Assembly: GCA_021292165.1 (NCBI GenBank)
Contig: CM037878.1
Location: forward strand, 288,906,971 to 288,970,970
Direction: 5' to 3'
DNA: 64,000 nucleotides
DNA from: Shinisaurus crocodilurus
Taxonomy: Eukaryota > Chordata > Lepidosauria > Squamata > Shinisauridae
The position numbers and the translations under genes were made by a program. A model generated the notes under the pieces. That model was given only the letters and a program-made list of their open reading frames with translations, made no database searches and was not told the origin of the DNA. This document shows positions 27,033 to 39,299 of the stretch, piece by piece; the stretch's first letter is position 1; each line of letters begins with the position of its first letter.

Positions 27033-27749
27033 GCATATTCATCACGGTACAGTGGTAACAAAAGTTTCATCTCTGAAAAAGACTCAGCTGTTGGCTGAAT
27101 CATTGGGGCCCAATTTGTTACAGCCCATGACCTTCCATTATGTGTGGCCTTTTCAGTGGTACCATCCCTTAGCATTTAAATTATGGCAAAATGATATGGT
27201 CTACATTCCACAAGATTTACTTCTAAGGAAAGGCTGTTAAGTCTTTATCCACATATGGAAAGCCTTAGAATAGGGAGATAATTTCTGCCTCCAAGTACAT
27301 AACATGGGCATGTTTCAAGGCTGTGTGTTCTGCGCAGTTTTTTTTAAGTATAACAAAGTAAGCCACACTGTCTGCTAAGGAAAGTTGCGTTTTGCAACCA
27401 GCCTTGACTATACGAACTAAGCAAATGTGCACAATAATTTTAAAGAACAGAACACCACAATTCTGCTTCTTCTAGTCACAAGGAATGGCAAAGAGTTGGT
27501 AATGCCCCTGAAGCTCCACAATCTGACAAATAGAAATTGATTTTAGCCACTTCTCTGGCTTCCAAGATTTCTCCTAACATTGCCCATACACTTTTAAAAT
27601 CAATTACTACAACCATGGGATTTAGAAACGTATTGGCGGGAAAAATCAAACCTGAGATTCTCAAGAAGCTGGCTTCTGTGGCCAATGTAACCTTTTGTAG
27701 TTTTCCTGTAGTACACATACAGCCTTGCTTACAGCTGATGACCATATCA
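27033..27749. other. No gene recognised
   Basis: No feature supported. Confidence 0.5.
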
Positions 27750-27757
27750 GCCTAATG

Positions 27758-27859
27758 CAGTGTTCTCCAACCTTGGGTCCCCAGATGTTTTTGGCTGACA
27801 ACTCCAAGCATGCCCCAGCCAGCCAAAAACATCTGGGAACCCAAGGCTGGAGAACACTG
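27758..27859. mobile_element. hAT-type palindromic MITE, 8-bp target duplication
   Basis: A 102-bp element starting CAGTGTTCTCCAACCTTGGG and ending CCCAAGGCTGGAGAACACTG. The flanks GCCTAATG (27,750) and GTCTAATG (27,860) agree at seven of eight positions. Same family as 20,214-20,349. Confidence 0.87.
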
Positions 27860-27867
27860 GTCTAATG

Positions 27868-29021
27868 CTATCCACATCCTACTCTGAGACACTAGCTCAG
27901 CAGTCCAATGATGTCTGACTGATTTGTAGTAGTGCATCCATACCTGGAAATTGTATGAGGGAAGGACATTACAGGGGAACAGAACTCCATATAGATTTGT
28001 CAATTGAACAGAAAAAGGAGTGAAGGAAAAAGAGATAGGGAAAAAGGCTATTTAAATACAGTTCCTTACAACCAACAGGTTGATTGTTGGGTGTAACATC
28101 AGAGCCCCAAACTCACAGAAGTTACAGCTTCTCTTCCATTAGCAAAAAACTGATTTTTCCAGTTCATGAAGGAACCACAATTTCATGAGACTCCAACGTT
28201 ATACTTTTTCAATGAGCTGGTGGTGACTGCAGGAACTGGCTCTTTAAGAGTATGTTTTCTACTTTCCTCTTATGCCCTTAAGGAACTTTCAGGGGACTAA
28301 AGGAATTTTCCTGTGTAGAGTCCATCTGACATGCACACACATGAATACACAGTCTTTTTGTCTACACAGCCAGGCCTGTTTGAAGATGTTATCTCCTCCA
28401 TGATTTTGTAAAAAGTAAGTAACTTCAGGGCAAACTTTTAAAAGAACCAGTACAGATACTTGGCAATGATACCCCCATACCTGCATACAGACTGAACAAC
28501 TGCATTACATGAGTATCTCACAGCCAATAGTAATGAATAAAGCAGTAAGAACTAGGTATTCACTCAGTTTGCACTGCACATACACCTCCTCTTTTCACCC
28601 AAGCAATGCTTCTGGGCTTCTGGCCAATTTGATATTTAATTAAAGTCTACTCACTCTTGATTTTCTCTGAATAACTTAGTTACTATTTCCAACGACCATT
28701 AAACAAATTTCATTAGGCAAACTGAACCTCTACTGCGTTTCCAGATGTTGCAATGGTGTGATTTTGAATGAAAGGACACCTTGAATACTGATTTGTTCAC
28801 TAGAAGGCCACAGATAGACTCTTTAAATCAGTGAAAAGTCATAGCTGTCCTCTTCACTGATGGATGGTCTGAACTAGTGACTGTACCCACCGCTGTCTGG
28901 GTGGGTACAGTCTAAGCAGGCGTAGATGACTGACAAGATGACTGACTGTCTCAAGAACCTGCTCCTCCAGCCCAGATTTGTCCTGCCTAAGGATATGCTA
29001 CTCAGACCGAGCCATCATGGC
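27868..29021. other. No gene recognised
   Basis: Only a short perfect hairpin is notable: GACTGTACCCACC (28,879-28,891) and its complement (28,900-28,912), 8 bases apart. Confidence 0.5.
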
Positions 29022-29152
29022 ACCTTTCCCCAATCTGTTGTCCTCCTGATGTTTAGAGTTACAACTCCCATCAGACCCAGCCAGCATGGCCCATGGTCAG
29101 GGATGATGGGAGCTGCAGTCAAAAACATCTGGAGGGCCCGAGGTGGGGAAGG
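29022..29152. mobile_element. hAT-like MITE, older copy
   Basis: The central ACAACTCCCATCAGACCCAG / GATGATGGGAGCTGCAGTC pair and AACATCTGGAGGGCCCGAGG near the right end match the palindromic MITE family. The ends are mutated and the boundaries estimated. Confidence 0.55.
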
Positions 29153-29334
29153 CAACAGTATGAGATAGAGAAACCTGAGTGATTTTGCTATTTGGAGTCT
29201 AAAAACAATTTCAGGAAATAAATACCTACTCCTCTGGCAAAGCAATCCACCAAAACCAATCTGTTGGCAGCAAGACAAAGATTGGTCACCACTGGAAATT
29301 CAGATCTAGTAGCACAGAGCAATAGTCAATTTTT

Positions 29335-29500
29335 TTTCATATATCACATTTTCCACAATGCACTGTGCTCAAAGCGGTTCACAAAAAAAATAATACAATA
29401 GCCACAATTATAACACACTATTCACTCAATTACCGTTCATTTCAAACATCTCAAAATAAGCACAAGCCATACAATAGGTCAGTTAAAAATATCTAGTATT
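29335..29500 (-). mobile_element. Decayed LINE 3' tail
   Basis: The CACTGTGCTCAAAGCGGTTC stretch followed by A-rich sequence is the inverted form of L2-type ends (GAACCGCTT...). Weak evidence. Confidence 0.4.
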
Positions 29501-29515
29501 AACAGTATCAACATA

Positions 29516-30198
29516 CAGTAATACCTTGGATTACGAGCATAATTCGTTCCGGAACCATGCTTGTAATCCAAAACACTCGTAAATCAAAGCGAGTTTACCC
29601 CATAAGAAATAATGGAAACTCAGATGATTCGTTCCACAAACATTTAATCACTGCTTTGCCGGCTCCCTGGCAGGGAGCGCCATGGAGGCGAGGCGCCCGC
29701 AGAGCGAGCGGCCGCACCTCCATGGGGCTCCCTGCCAGGAAGCCGGCAGAGCAGTGATTCAATGGTTGTGGAACGAATTCCCGGGAGCCGGCGCGGCAGC
29801 GCGAAGCACCCGCAGAGCGAGCGGCTTTGCCTCCACGGGGCTCCCTGGCAGGGAGCCCCGTGGAGGCGCAGCGTGTGGGAGCCGGCACGGCAGCGCGAGG
29901 CGCCCACAGAGCGAGCGGCCACATTGCGCCTTGCCTTCAGGGGGCTCCCAGACAGGAGCTGGCGCAGCAGCACAAGGCGTCCGCAGAATGAGCGGCTGCG
30001 CATCGCCTCCATGGGGCTCCCTGCTGGCTAGGCAAAGCAGTGGGAGGCGAGGGCTGAGCGAGCAGGGAGCCGGCACTTTTAAGTGCAAGGCGCCAGCAGA
30101 GCATGTGGCTCGTGTTGCGAGACTTGCTGGTCTTTCAAATTTAAATTTATGCTAAAATTTTGCTCGTCTTACGAGAAACTCACATACCGGGTTACCTG
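29516..30198. mobile_element. Tigger-like element with GC-rich interior
   Basis: The left end CAGTAATACCTTGGATTACG, preceded by TA, matches the MITEs at 17,348 and 42,231. The right end, inverted, reads CAGGTAACCCGGTATGTGAG. Between them, ATTCGTTCCGGAACCATGC and CGTAAATCAAAGCGAG are Tigger-type terminal sequence, and 29,655-30,110 is a GC-rich repetitive insert. Open frames on both strands are by-products of GC-rich repeats. Confidence 0.65.
29655..30110. repeat. GC-rich irregular minisatellite inside the Tigger-like element
   Basis: The core CAGAGCGAGCGGC (with variants CAGAATGAGCGGC, CAGAGCATGTGGC) recurs at about 29,700, 29,813, 29,906, 29,983 and 30,096, alternating with GGGGCTCCCTGGCAGGGAGC palindromes. 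Spacing varies between 77 and 113 bases. Confidence 0.75.
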
Positions 30199-30204
30199 TT
30201 TTTT

Positions 30205-30488
30205 TACAGGTTAAAGAGTGAAGGAGGAGAAAGGATTAAAGTTGTGAGGAAAAAGTAGAAGAAATAACACTAATTTTTCAGTACTCAGCCGAAAGATTGG
30301 AGAACCTCTGAAGAAAGACTATAGCAATAGGCGGTCGAAGAGGAACTGAGGGAATGGGCGGGAGCCGTGCTGAGGAGCAGGCGCGATGGGGGAGGGGCTC
30401 CCACCCAGTTCACCTTAGCCAAAGAATTTTCCGAAGAAGGCTCAGCGCAGGCCCCATATATGTGATGCATAGAGACCACGAAGAAGAA
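30205..30488 (-). mobile_element. DIRS copy C: 5' terminal repeat and leader only
   Basis: Matches the right ends of copies A and B: GGCGGTCGAAGAGGAACTG, the GC-rich GGGCGGGAGCC...GGCTCCCACCC stem, a CCCATATATGTGATGCATAG variant and a final CACGAAGAAGAA at 30,488. Leader sequence toward 30,205 resembles copy A. No gag or other coding part follows, so the rest is deleted or replaced by the Tigger-like element. Confidence 0.82.
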
Positions 30489-32173
30489 CAATAAGATACC
30501 TCATCTACATCAAACTCGCAGCAAAAAAGGGACCCCCACCCCAATTCCCAGGCACTTCAAACAGGCCATCCTCAAGCGGCAGAAAGAGACCCTCCTCTCT
30601 CTCCAGAGTCTCATGTCCTGATCCAAGAAAGGGCACCCTCATCCCCACAGCAACTCCCTTCCTGGCTGTCTCTTGGCAGTAGAACACCAGGAGATGGAAG
30701 ATGGGAAAAAGTCTCTCCCTGGGCAGACAGAGTGGCAGCTCCATCTCTGAAACGAATCTGGTCTGAGGCTGGCCAGTACCTGGAGTGGAAAGGAAACCTC
30801 ACATATGCCATCCTGACTTCTGTAAAAGATGGGCAGCATGCAAATGCTTATGTCTTCCATATCCAAATACTGATCCTGGCACATATTCACATAAGATTTG
30901 CACCCTTGTTTCAGGCCTGGTCAAGTTTTAAGTTGCCTGAATTTACTCTGTTCCTGAAAAAAATGTGGTTGGTGGAATGTGCTTGCTCTGATGTGTCATA
31001 CATTGGGTAGTGCTACCTCAGACAAAATAAGACTTTCAAATGTACACAAAGCTTCATTCCCTATTAGTGAAAAACAAGAACATGCTGAAGCTAAAATCAC
31101 AACATAGTTTTGATTGTTACATATACATTACAAGAAAAAACTAAACTCCAGCTAGTTGCTCAAGGCAAGACAAGATGAAGGGTCAGTGACAAAGTAAACT
31201 AGGAACGTAATTACTGTCTTCCCTCTGCTATTCTCTTAATTAGTATCATATGAAATTTAGACATAGATTCTCTTCTCTTCTCTGAACATTTGTATTTCCC
31301 CCTATATAATGTTTCTATCTTGCATGACCTTGTAGAAAGATCACAAGGATAATTCTGATTATATTCGATGCTGCTTGGATTATCAAATTACATGCAAGTC
31401 ACAAAATGAGGCAAGTCACAAAAGGTCCACATTCTTAGGATGCGTTCACACATTATAGATGTTAGTTACCCACTTGGAAACCTACACATACAGAGCCATC
31501 ATGTGGAGAGTTATGATGGGGCAATTCCTACCACTACTTCTGGCAATCACCTGTGAAAGAACCAGGAGGGAGAGCTGGTTATCTTGCAAACGGGTCAATT
31601 TCTAATGCCAGCATGTGCATGCTTTTTTTTTATGGCTTGCAACTGACTAGCTCTTTAACAGATGTTTTGTTAAGTAAAAAGTGAGATAAATTCTAGCATA
31701 GCCATTCGACATACAGCATACTGTCTATCTCTTACTAAACAAAATGAAATTCACAGAGGAAGGTTTCCGATCCCTGGGATCTGAGGCACAATCTTTCATT
31801 AAGACCCTTAACAAATGATTCCATAGCACACAGATTACCAAAGAGCAGGAGATGTTGTGCCCTGCACCACATACTGGAAAACAACAACAACAACAACAAC
31901 AACCCAGCCATTTGTAGTGCCCTTACCACATTACATTGTCTGCCTGCCATCCACCTGTACCTTACCACCAGATAATAAGGAACTCCTCCAAATTAAGGTA
32001 TTCCATAGACACTCAAGTGGCTAATTAAGCACAACAGTCCATCATCACTTTACCAAGTGTACATATTCTATTCTATGATACTGCTTAAACGTATACAGTA
32101 CTATGGCTCTGGATACAGAAACCTGCATCCTGAGGATCTCAACTTTTTTAAAAGGAAGATTTTAGCTCTTAGA
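30489..32173. other. No gene recognised; (AAC)n at 31,880-31,902
   Basis: Apart from the AAC microsatellite I cannot support a feature. Open frames near 30,505-30,890 overlap in several frames and resemble nothing known. Confidence 0.5.
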
Positions 32174-32375
32174 ATCACAGAATAGTAGAGTTGGAAGGGC
32201 CTATAAGGCCATTATTTATTTATTTATTTATTTAATTCATACCCCGCCTTTTTTCCGGAAAGGAACCCAAGGCGGCTTACATAATCCTCCTCCTCCTCTC
32301 CATTTTATCCTCACAACAACCCTGTCCAACCCTGTCCATTGAGTCCAACCCCCTGCTCAGTGCAAGAATCCAAGT
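32174..32375 (-). mobile_element. CR1 3' tail interrupted by a SINE
   Basis: CR1 end sequence on the minus strand: AGAGTTGGAAGGGCCTATAA to 32,212, then GAGTCCAACCCCCTGCTCAG from about 32,338. The two halves are separated by a SINE 3' segment. Confidence 0.8.
32213..32337 (-). mobile_element. tRNA/CORE-type SINE 3' part inserted in CR1 tail
   Basis: The minus strand reads CAGGGTTGTTGTGAGGATAA (here lightly mutated), AGCCGCCTTGGGTTCC and a (AAAT)n tail, as in the SINE at 50,903-51,139. CCATT flanks both sides as a short target duplication. Confidence 0.75.
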
Positions 32376-35300
32376 TAAAGCAGAGTAACTTATGGCTGCA
32401 GAGTATAAGTTTGACAATATTAACAGTGCATAATGAAATCTCAGAACACAGTGGAGAAGGGGGATACCAAGCAAGTGGAATTTATGACACTAGCAGAAGA
32501 CAGACTTTTGCCAAATAGGCAAGATGCATTAATTTGCGTAGTTCAGACTGCAGAATTCTACCCCCACACCACTAGAGGAATGGAGGAGCCGATCTTCAAT
32601 TCCTGTAGTCCCACTCCCGTAATTCCCTGTGCCCCATCCCCAATCTGCTCCAGAGGGACATCATGGGAGGTGGTGATAGGGGTTGCAGAGGGAGGGGAGA
32701 TCAACAGAATCACCCCACACATACACACACTTTCTGCCAGAGGGAGTGTTCTGATGGGAACTTTGCTCTCGGGATGCTCCTGTCTGCTAAATAAATACTG
32801 GATCCAACCCACTGTATTAAGCCCTGAATATACAGATTTGAATATAGCAAGCTCTTAAGGGACAGAACAACCAAAAACTGGAAAAAGCAAATTCTGCTAA
32901 ATTAACATGACATGATGGGCTGTGCTATCATCATCTTGAATTAGTTTAATAAAGTTGTCCTCTGTTGCTCACTGAAAGACACATGAAGTGAGATTTAAAT
33001 TACGGTAAACATGGAATGTTTTCCGGTAAAATTATTTTTCTCATCTGGATTATACTGTGTGCTCTCTATACCAGCATTAGGAGTAAATTGAAAAAGGTTC
33101 CCCATTTCTGTTAACAGAAATAAGGCTACCTAAGAGAAGAGTTTACATGTATGGAAATTTGACACTGAATGGCTCAAGATAAATATGACAATGACAGATG
33201 CAGCACCACAGCCATCAGTATGGCCAGCTGGGCACACCCTCTACCTTTGGTCCTACAGTAACTCTGCTCTGCTGGTAGCAAATATCTGTCAGATTAGTAG
33301 CCTCCCTTTTTATTACTTGGCAGCTGGCATGGACTGCTTTCCTGAGCTGGCTTGGCCACCCTTACATTTCCGCTCTCCCCCTTTTTCTTTCCTTGGGAGG
33401 GTAAGGCCAGAGCTGGCTGATAGAAGGCCTTTTATCTGCTTGAAACTAAACAAGTCAGCTACTGTACATTTAGAACCTTATACACTGAATAATCATTTAC
33501 AGCAGATTTAACTTAAACATTCCCTCTGTTTTCCTTAGCTGTCAACACTTTCTGAATTTCTGCATGCCTGAAAGCACTACTTCTAGCCCTACAGTGAGGG
33601 AAGCAGGTTTCCAAAAGTTTACTATGCCTCTAATATTCCTTAGAGTAAGAAAAATAGCACCGTTCAAACCATCATGCTCAGTTGTCTTTATATCTAGCCA
33701 ATGCATCTGGTGGAGTTTATGATCTTGCTCACTAAAGCAGGAACTTCCTTTGAATGGTCAATAAAAACCTCACTCTAGTCTAGTCTATACTAAGCTTATA
33801 TTATTGTAATTAGTTAATAATTCTACTAACCTTGCTAAAGAACAGGGTCCCAGCTACAAGAGTGTTTTTGTCCAGAGAATGGACCTATCCCACCCAATTT
33901 GTATTCTACTCTCCATCATTCCCTACTGCTCAAAATATTATGGTTGTTCTCTTATCTTGTGACATGAGAGGCTAGGGGCAGGGATGACAAATTTCTAGTC
34001 TGCTCTGGAGCAAGATTGGTCTTGGATCAAGGTAAACCTTTATCATTCTATTCAGCTTATTATTCTATTTATCTCTACTTTCTTGATCTTCATTCCCCCT
34101 TTTTAAAGCTCCTGTTGCTTATTTGAATTCTTTGTGATTTTGGGACAGGACATCAAAGACATAAAGTTGAGTGAAAAACTCTCTGTGAAGTTATTCATTT
34201 TGAATCTCCTGCTGAGGGTGAGGTTTTTGTTTTACTTCATTTAATTCGGATATTTAGAATATCTCAAAAACTAGTGTACTTTTCATATCTTTTGTATTAC
34301 GGTCACAACACGAGTAATAAGTACAATATATATACATTCAATTTTTATTTTAGCCAACTCATTCTTGTTTCAACTGTGGGTTAAGATCTCACTCACAAGA
34401 CATGGGGGTCTACTATACAGTTGTTTATATGAAGAAATGACTCTAGTATTGAAGAAAAAGATACAACCAGTATAATGAATTTAAATATAATTTATTAGCT
34501 GATGAAGTTAATGAAACAAGATTTTGTAACCGGTACACTTGTCTGTTTTCTGGTTATTTATGGTCATATTTTGTGATAAATGTGTTATTTGTAACTTATT
34601 TATGGTTACATTTTGTTTATATCTTGTGGCAAACTGTGTATTATCGTTTGGCTTACATTCCTGTATATTTTTGTTCAGTATTATACTATTTAATATACAA
34701 GTTCTGGTGTAATCTGTGGAGTATAATTTCAATACCTTTATGCTGTGTGACTGTTTATTCCTTGGGCTCCTGTGCCTTGAGCATTATCTTGCTTCCTTTA
34801 TAGGGCTTTGGATGACAAAATGCTGTCATTTCATATTTGTTTTTAGCAAGATGCAGTTGGCACAGTACTAGAGAATTCACATACAGCAACATAATTAGTT
34901 TTTAAAGGAGCAAGAAGTAGTTTACTATTCCTGTTTAATAGGATGAGGCAATAAGAGGCTCATTTGCTCAAACCTTGGCTTGTGGTTCAAACAAAAGGTT
35001 TCAGTATTTAGTCTGTTCTTCAATGTTTGTGACCTTCAATACGTCACTCAAAATTTTCTTGGCAAGCTACGTTTCTCCTCAAACTGGTACAATAACGCTT
35101 CCCCTACCTTCACAAGAAAACAAACAAACCTGAAGGTAGGTAGATGTTCAGACTGTAAGACAGCAGAAGGGGGAAAACTAAAGAAAAAAATGTAGCAGAT
35201 CTGACAGAATAGTTGGCCAGCAGACATTATTCATGTATCCCCTGTCCAAAACAAGGAAATCAATTGTGGATATGTTGCAGAGAGAAAAGCAGAAAATGTT

Positions 35301-35604
35301 TTGTATTTAGTGTCCAATTCCACTGAAGTTCACCTAAAGAACTGATGATCAGCATGTCAATAAAACACAGACACCTGTATATATATGCACAGCTCAGTTA
35401 CACTAAATTAAATCAGATTAGTTGAATGTGTGTATCTACATAGCAGTTCTAGAAGTATTGCTTGTTAATAAGATTGATGGTATTCTTAATCATTCATATA
35501 GGATGTAATAACTGGATTTACATGACATGGCAACCCCCCCCCCAAAGTTTTTTTTTGTATTTTATTTTTTTAAAACTCTTTTCAAAAAGGCGCAAATTTG
35601 ACAG
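32376..35604. other. No gene recognised
   Basis: More than 3 kb of AT-rich DNA. A TCCAACCCACTGTATTAAG phrase near 32,804 resembles a common reptile repeat. The region at 34,500-34,760 is very AT-rich with short inverted pieces. No exon-like structure recognised. Confidence 0.5.
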
Positions 35605-35940
35605 ACTGGGAAATATACACAGATTTCAAGGCTGGGAAGTAAATGGAGATGAAATGTAAGCAGATTTCATGGCTACACAGTAAGTTGAGGGGAAATATAA
35701 TGCAGATTTCTTCCCTCCATTTACTTATCAACCTTGAAATCTGTGAATATTTTCCCTCCACTTACTGCCCAGTTATGAAATCAGCGTATATTTCTCTATC
35801 CTAAAACAATGTGCAAATTTGACAGTATAAAAACCCCCAAAACCTTAGAGGTGGCAGAATGGGACAGATCAAATGGGGCGCCAACCTCAATGTGGTCCCA
35901 TTCAATCCATCCCATTCAGCCGCCTTCTCAGGGTTTCTTT
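35605..35940. repeat. Two nested inverted repeats (foldback DNA)
   Basis: Arms CACAGATTTCAAGGCTGGGA...AGTAAATGG (about 35,618-35,645) and the complement near 35,720-35,757 form one hairpin. AGGTGGCAGAATGGGACAGA (35,850) and its approximate complement (TCCATCCCATTCAGCCGCC, 35,907) form another. GCAAATTTGACAG occurs as a direct repeat at 35,592 and 35,813. Confidence 0.65.
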
Positions 35941-36604
35941 GGACAGCTATCATGGAACCACAGTAACAGCTCTGGAAAGGAGCCACGAAAAGGGGGTGGC
36001 CTTAAGTTCTTCCCTTTCTGGACTAGCTGGAGTCTCGGGGAAGTGTGGAAAAGGTGGAAGGCACTGAGAAGTGTCAGTTCAACATGAGAAATTGAGAGGA
36101 TTACATTGCTATGGGAAAGATCTTAAGCCTCATCCCCTTTTGGGGATGCACCTACTATGCCACTTTCCCCCCTTTTGCTGGTGCTTTCCAATTGACAGCT
36201 AGGCAACTGATAGTTGTCAACTGTTCACGATTTAGCCCATATGCAGTCTAACCTCCTCAATCTGTTACCATTTGACAGCTGAAACTGACAAGGGAACTGA
36301 CAAGGGACAACTGACTAGGCAAGACTACATATATCTGACAGCTGTAAGAGCGCACTTGCGCTTTGAAAGACGGACAAAAACAAAAACAACACACACACCC
36401 CTGAAGACATTTGCACATATTTCTGGGGCTGGAAAAGAAATACGACCCCAATTTGCAATTTTTTGGAAACTCTGAAAAGAAACTTGGCGGCGAACGAAAA
36501 GGGATTGTGATCGGAGCGGGGATGGGATGGGGGAGACAAGATGGGTTGTGCCATGAGGGATACTGGGATACTGGCTGGAGGCCAAAGGGGAAGGAGGAGA
36601 ACAA

Positions 36605-36716
36605 CCCACAGTGGGCCCTTTGGTCTGTTGGGCACACCGTGGGTTGTTCCGCAAACAACCCACACTGCTTGGCTTATTCGCAGGGTGGGTTGTCATGTCG
36701 TGCGAACTTGCCCAAT
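36605..36716. mobile_element. Foldback MITE of the 'GTTCGCACGACA' family
   Basis: The right end, inverted, reads GGGCAAGTTCGCACGACATG followed by ACAACCCACC; the left half has ACCGTGGGTTGTTCCG and AACAACCCACA. It is palindromic around GGGTTGTTCCGCAAACAACCC. Confidence 0.6.
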
Positions 36717-37932
36717 GTGCAAAGGATATCGCAATCCTTATCTAATTCATCCTTTAATTCATCCTTTTAAAACATCCTGTGAAGCAGGTCAATATTTCGG
36801 CTTTATAGATGGAGAACTGCTGCAGAGACACAGTGCATTTGTCAAGACTATCCAGTGACTCTATGATGAAATTTCCCTATGGAAAATGTCTGAAACATAT
36901 CCCTATGTTTCAGAAGTCCAAACCCATCTCTCTATCCACAACACCAGGCTGGCTGAAGCAATCAATGTTCCAGAATGCGGCACACGGAAGGTTGAGAGGC
37001 AGGACTGGATTATACAACTCCAGCCCTTATGCACTGGCAGCAGCAAGCCCCAATGCCTAGCACAAAGCCAGGGGATGAATCAACAGCAAGAGCCAGTATG
37101 ACACATACACATTAATGCAGCCATGAACGGGAAGGTTAGAAAGGTCCTCTGCTCTTCTACTGAATTTGTGGCACCCACTGCTAGTCTTTCTGGGTACTGC
37201 CTTGTTGGCAACGTCAATGTCACCATGAAGTTTCAGGGATGGAGGCGGGAGGAAGGGGAAGACTTGGGCTACAGGAAAAGAAACTGTGCTATACATGTTG
37301 CTAATTCTCAGGCACTAACACAAGAGATTTATTATGTGACTTACCTGTGCATATTCTCTCTCAATTGCAGCTTTCTTCAGACTGAATGTCCTATAAGAAA
37401 CATGAAGGAAGTGTCATTAAAATGCACAGAGTGCCACATGCAAGTCCAACTGAACTGTCCAACATTTCTGAAGGCTTCTTCATGAGCTTGGTTAAAACAC
37501 TTTGTAAATTTGTTCTGATTAACAAAAAAGGAAATATAACAAGAGCAGAACTGTTCAATGTTTAAACAGCCGCGACTTAGGAACCTCAACAGATGCAGCT
37601 TATGGCTTCAGAACAACTTCTCATGTTCTAAAAAAGGACGATTCTCAGAGATCCACTGTAATAATTGCTTGTTGCAATCTATCTAGCTTTACTCTGCCGT
37701 GTCAGATTCCGAACTAATTTTAATTCACACAACTGAACTACACAGAGGCTTTCTGAAGGCCACTGCTCTGGTTCCATGCACTTGGATAGCTTTTTTAAAT
37801 GCAAGACTCCAATTTACTCTTCAGGAACTGTGTTGCGCTAGCAAAGATCCCCTTCTGGTGGATTGGAGAAAGTCTTAGCAAGTTGCTGGGCATTTGGTTG
37901 TTTTGACACCTATGCAACTGAAGACATGACAC
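36717..37932. other. No gene recognised
   Basis: No feature supported. Several short open frames overlap without a recognisable product. Confidence 0.45.
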
Positions 37933-38407
37933 AGTGGGCGTGTTCGCACGACACGGGAACCGCGGGGGAGCAGAAGTCCCACGCGGTTCCGTATTGTGCG
38001 AATGCCGACCAGGGGTGCCCCCGCGGGACGGCCACGTGCAGGACGCACGCAAAGTGACCATGGTCGGTAGAGGGGTAAGCCCCTACCGCGTGTAGCCACC
38101 CTGCCATGCGAACAGCGGGCGGCTGTGCGAACAGCAGGCGGCCGTCCCGCGGGGGCCGCACAGAGGCGGCAGCCCAGAGCCGACAGACCTGCCGCCGCTC
38201 AATCCTGTAGGGGCAAACGGCCCCTCTGGGCATCCTGAGCCCCCACCCCTAGCTCCAGGAGGCCCGCACTGTGGTACGGGGACTGCCGGCTCCACCAGGG
38301 TCCGCCCACTCGCACGGGGCGCAGGTTGTCTGCGGCGCCCCGCCGGACCCCACAGACGGCCCTGTGGTGCCTCCTCCGCTCACAGCCTGGGTCATGCAAA
38401 CCGGCCC
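37933..38407. mobile_element. GC-rich member of the 'GTTCGCACGACA' MITE family, about 475 bp
   Basis: The left end GGGCGTGTTCGCACGACACG and the inverted right end GGGCCGGTTTGCATGACCC match the family termini. The interior is very GC- and CpG-rich (e.g. CCCCCGCGGGACGGCC and its inverse GGCCGTCCCGCGGGGGCC), unlike the AT-rich flanks. Multi-frame open stretches reflect base composition. Confidence 0.6.
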
Positions 38408-39167
38408 ATAGTCTTGAGCATAATGAAGACCAAGTTTATTCTCACTGTAATGGCGATTTGTGCACTCAGTGTTTTTTCATCCAATTTCTCATTGATTATC
38501 AGCATGAATCATTACCTACACACTGATCAAAGGGGATTCCTACAGCAGCAATTCCTATAGCAGCAGTGGAGCTACTGATTAAAAGAGAGGGCTGTATATA
38601 TTTTATAACTAGCTGAAGGACCCGTTCTTCAAATGGATTAAAAAATTGATTACTTTCTACCCTATTAACTCTTGAGTACTTCAAACCCCCCTTTTCACCC
38701 CCTTAAGGGGTTTTTAAAGGAAGTTTTCACAACCTAGTTTTTATTAGGGATCCATAAGCAACAAAGAACCAACTGAAGTTTCCAAACACTCTTCAGAGGC
38801 AGCCCTACCTATAATTCTATCTTCTACAAATGGAACAGTCCTAGAAGAAAGATCAAAATACAAGTGCTCTTCATTCATGTTGACATTCTAAATTTTCTAG
38901 CTTTCAATGGATTCAATAGCTTTTGCCCAGTGATGCCCCAAACATTCCAAGATATTAAAATCCTCAGTCTGTAATGGTAAAACCAAAGATGTACATATGC
39001 CCAAAAGCTTTTTTAAAAACTTCCAAGAGTTAAACATCCGTAAGGACATATAAAGGTCTCCTACATGAAAATATCACATTAGCAATGTACGTTTGTCAAT
39101 GAGCTGTATACAAAATATAATCCCGCTCAAGGCACTGGGATATTAACCAAAATATCTGAATGAAATT

Positions 39168-39204
<37 letters not shown>

Positions 39205-39299
39205 GATGTACATAGTCAAACCTTAGTATAGCCCATAGTCAGTGCTGTGTGTATCTTGCAATTGTACAGGAGCACAAAACCAGCCGGTATGCAGATAAT
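38408..39299. other. No gene recognised; (TA)n at 39,172-39,201
   Basis: A TA microsatellite and AT-rich DNA. Nothing coding. Confidence 0.5.

Noticed and set aside
29557..30155. Long GC-rich open frames on both strands at 29.6-30.1 kb
   Set aside because: Several frames are open at once because the minisatellite is GC-rich and stop-poor. There is no domain, and repeat structure explains it.
38609..38650. A third Helitron end (CTAGCTGAAGGACCCG)
   Set aside because: There is no convincing hairpin and no matching 5' end.
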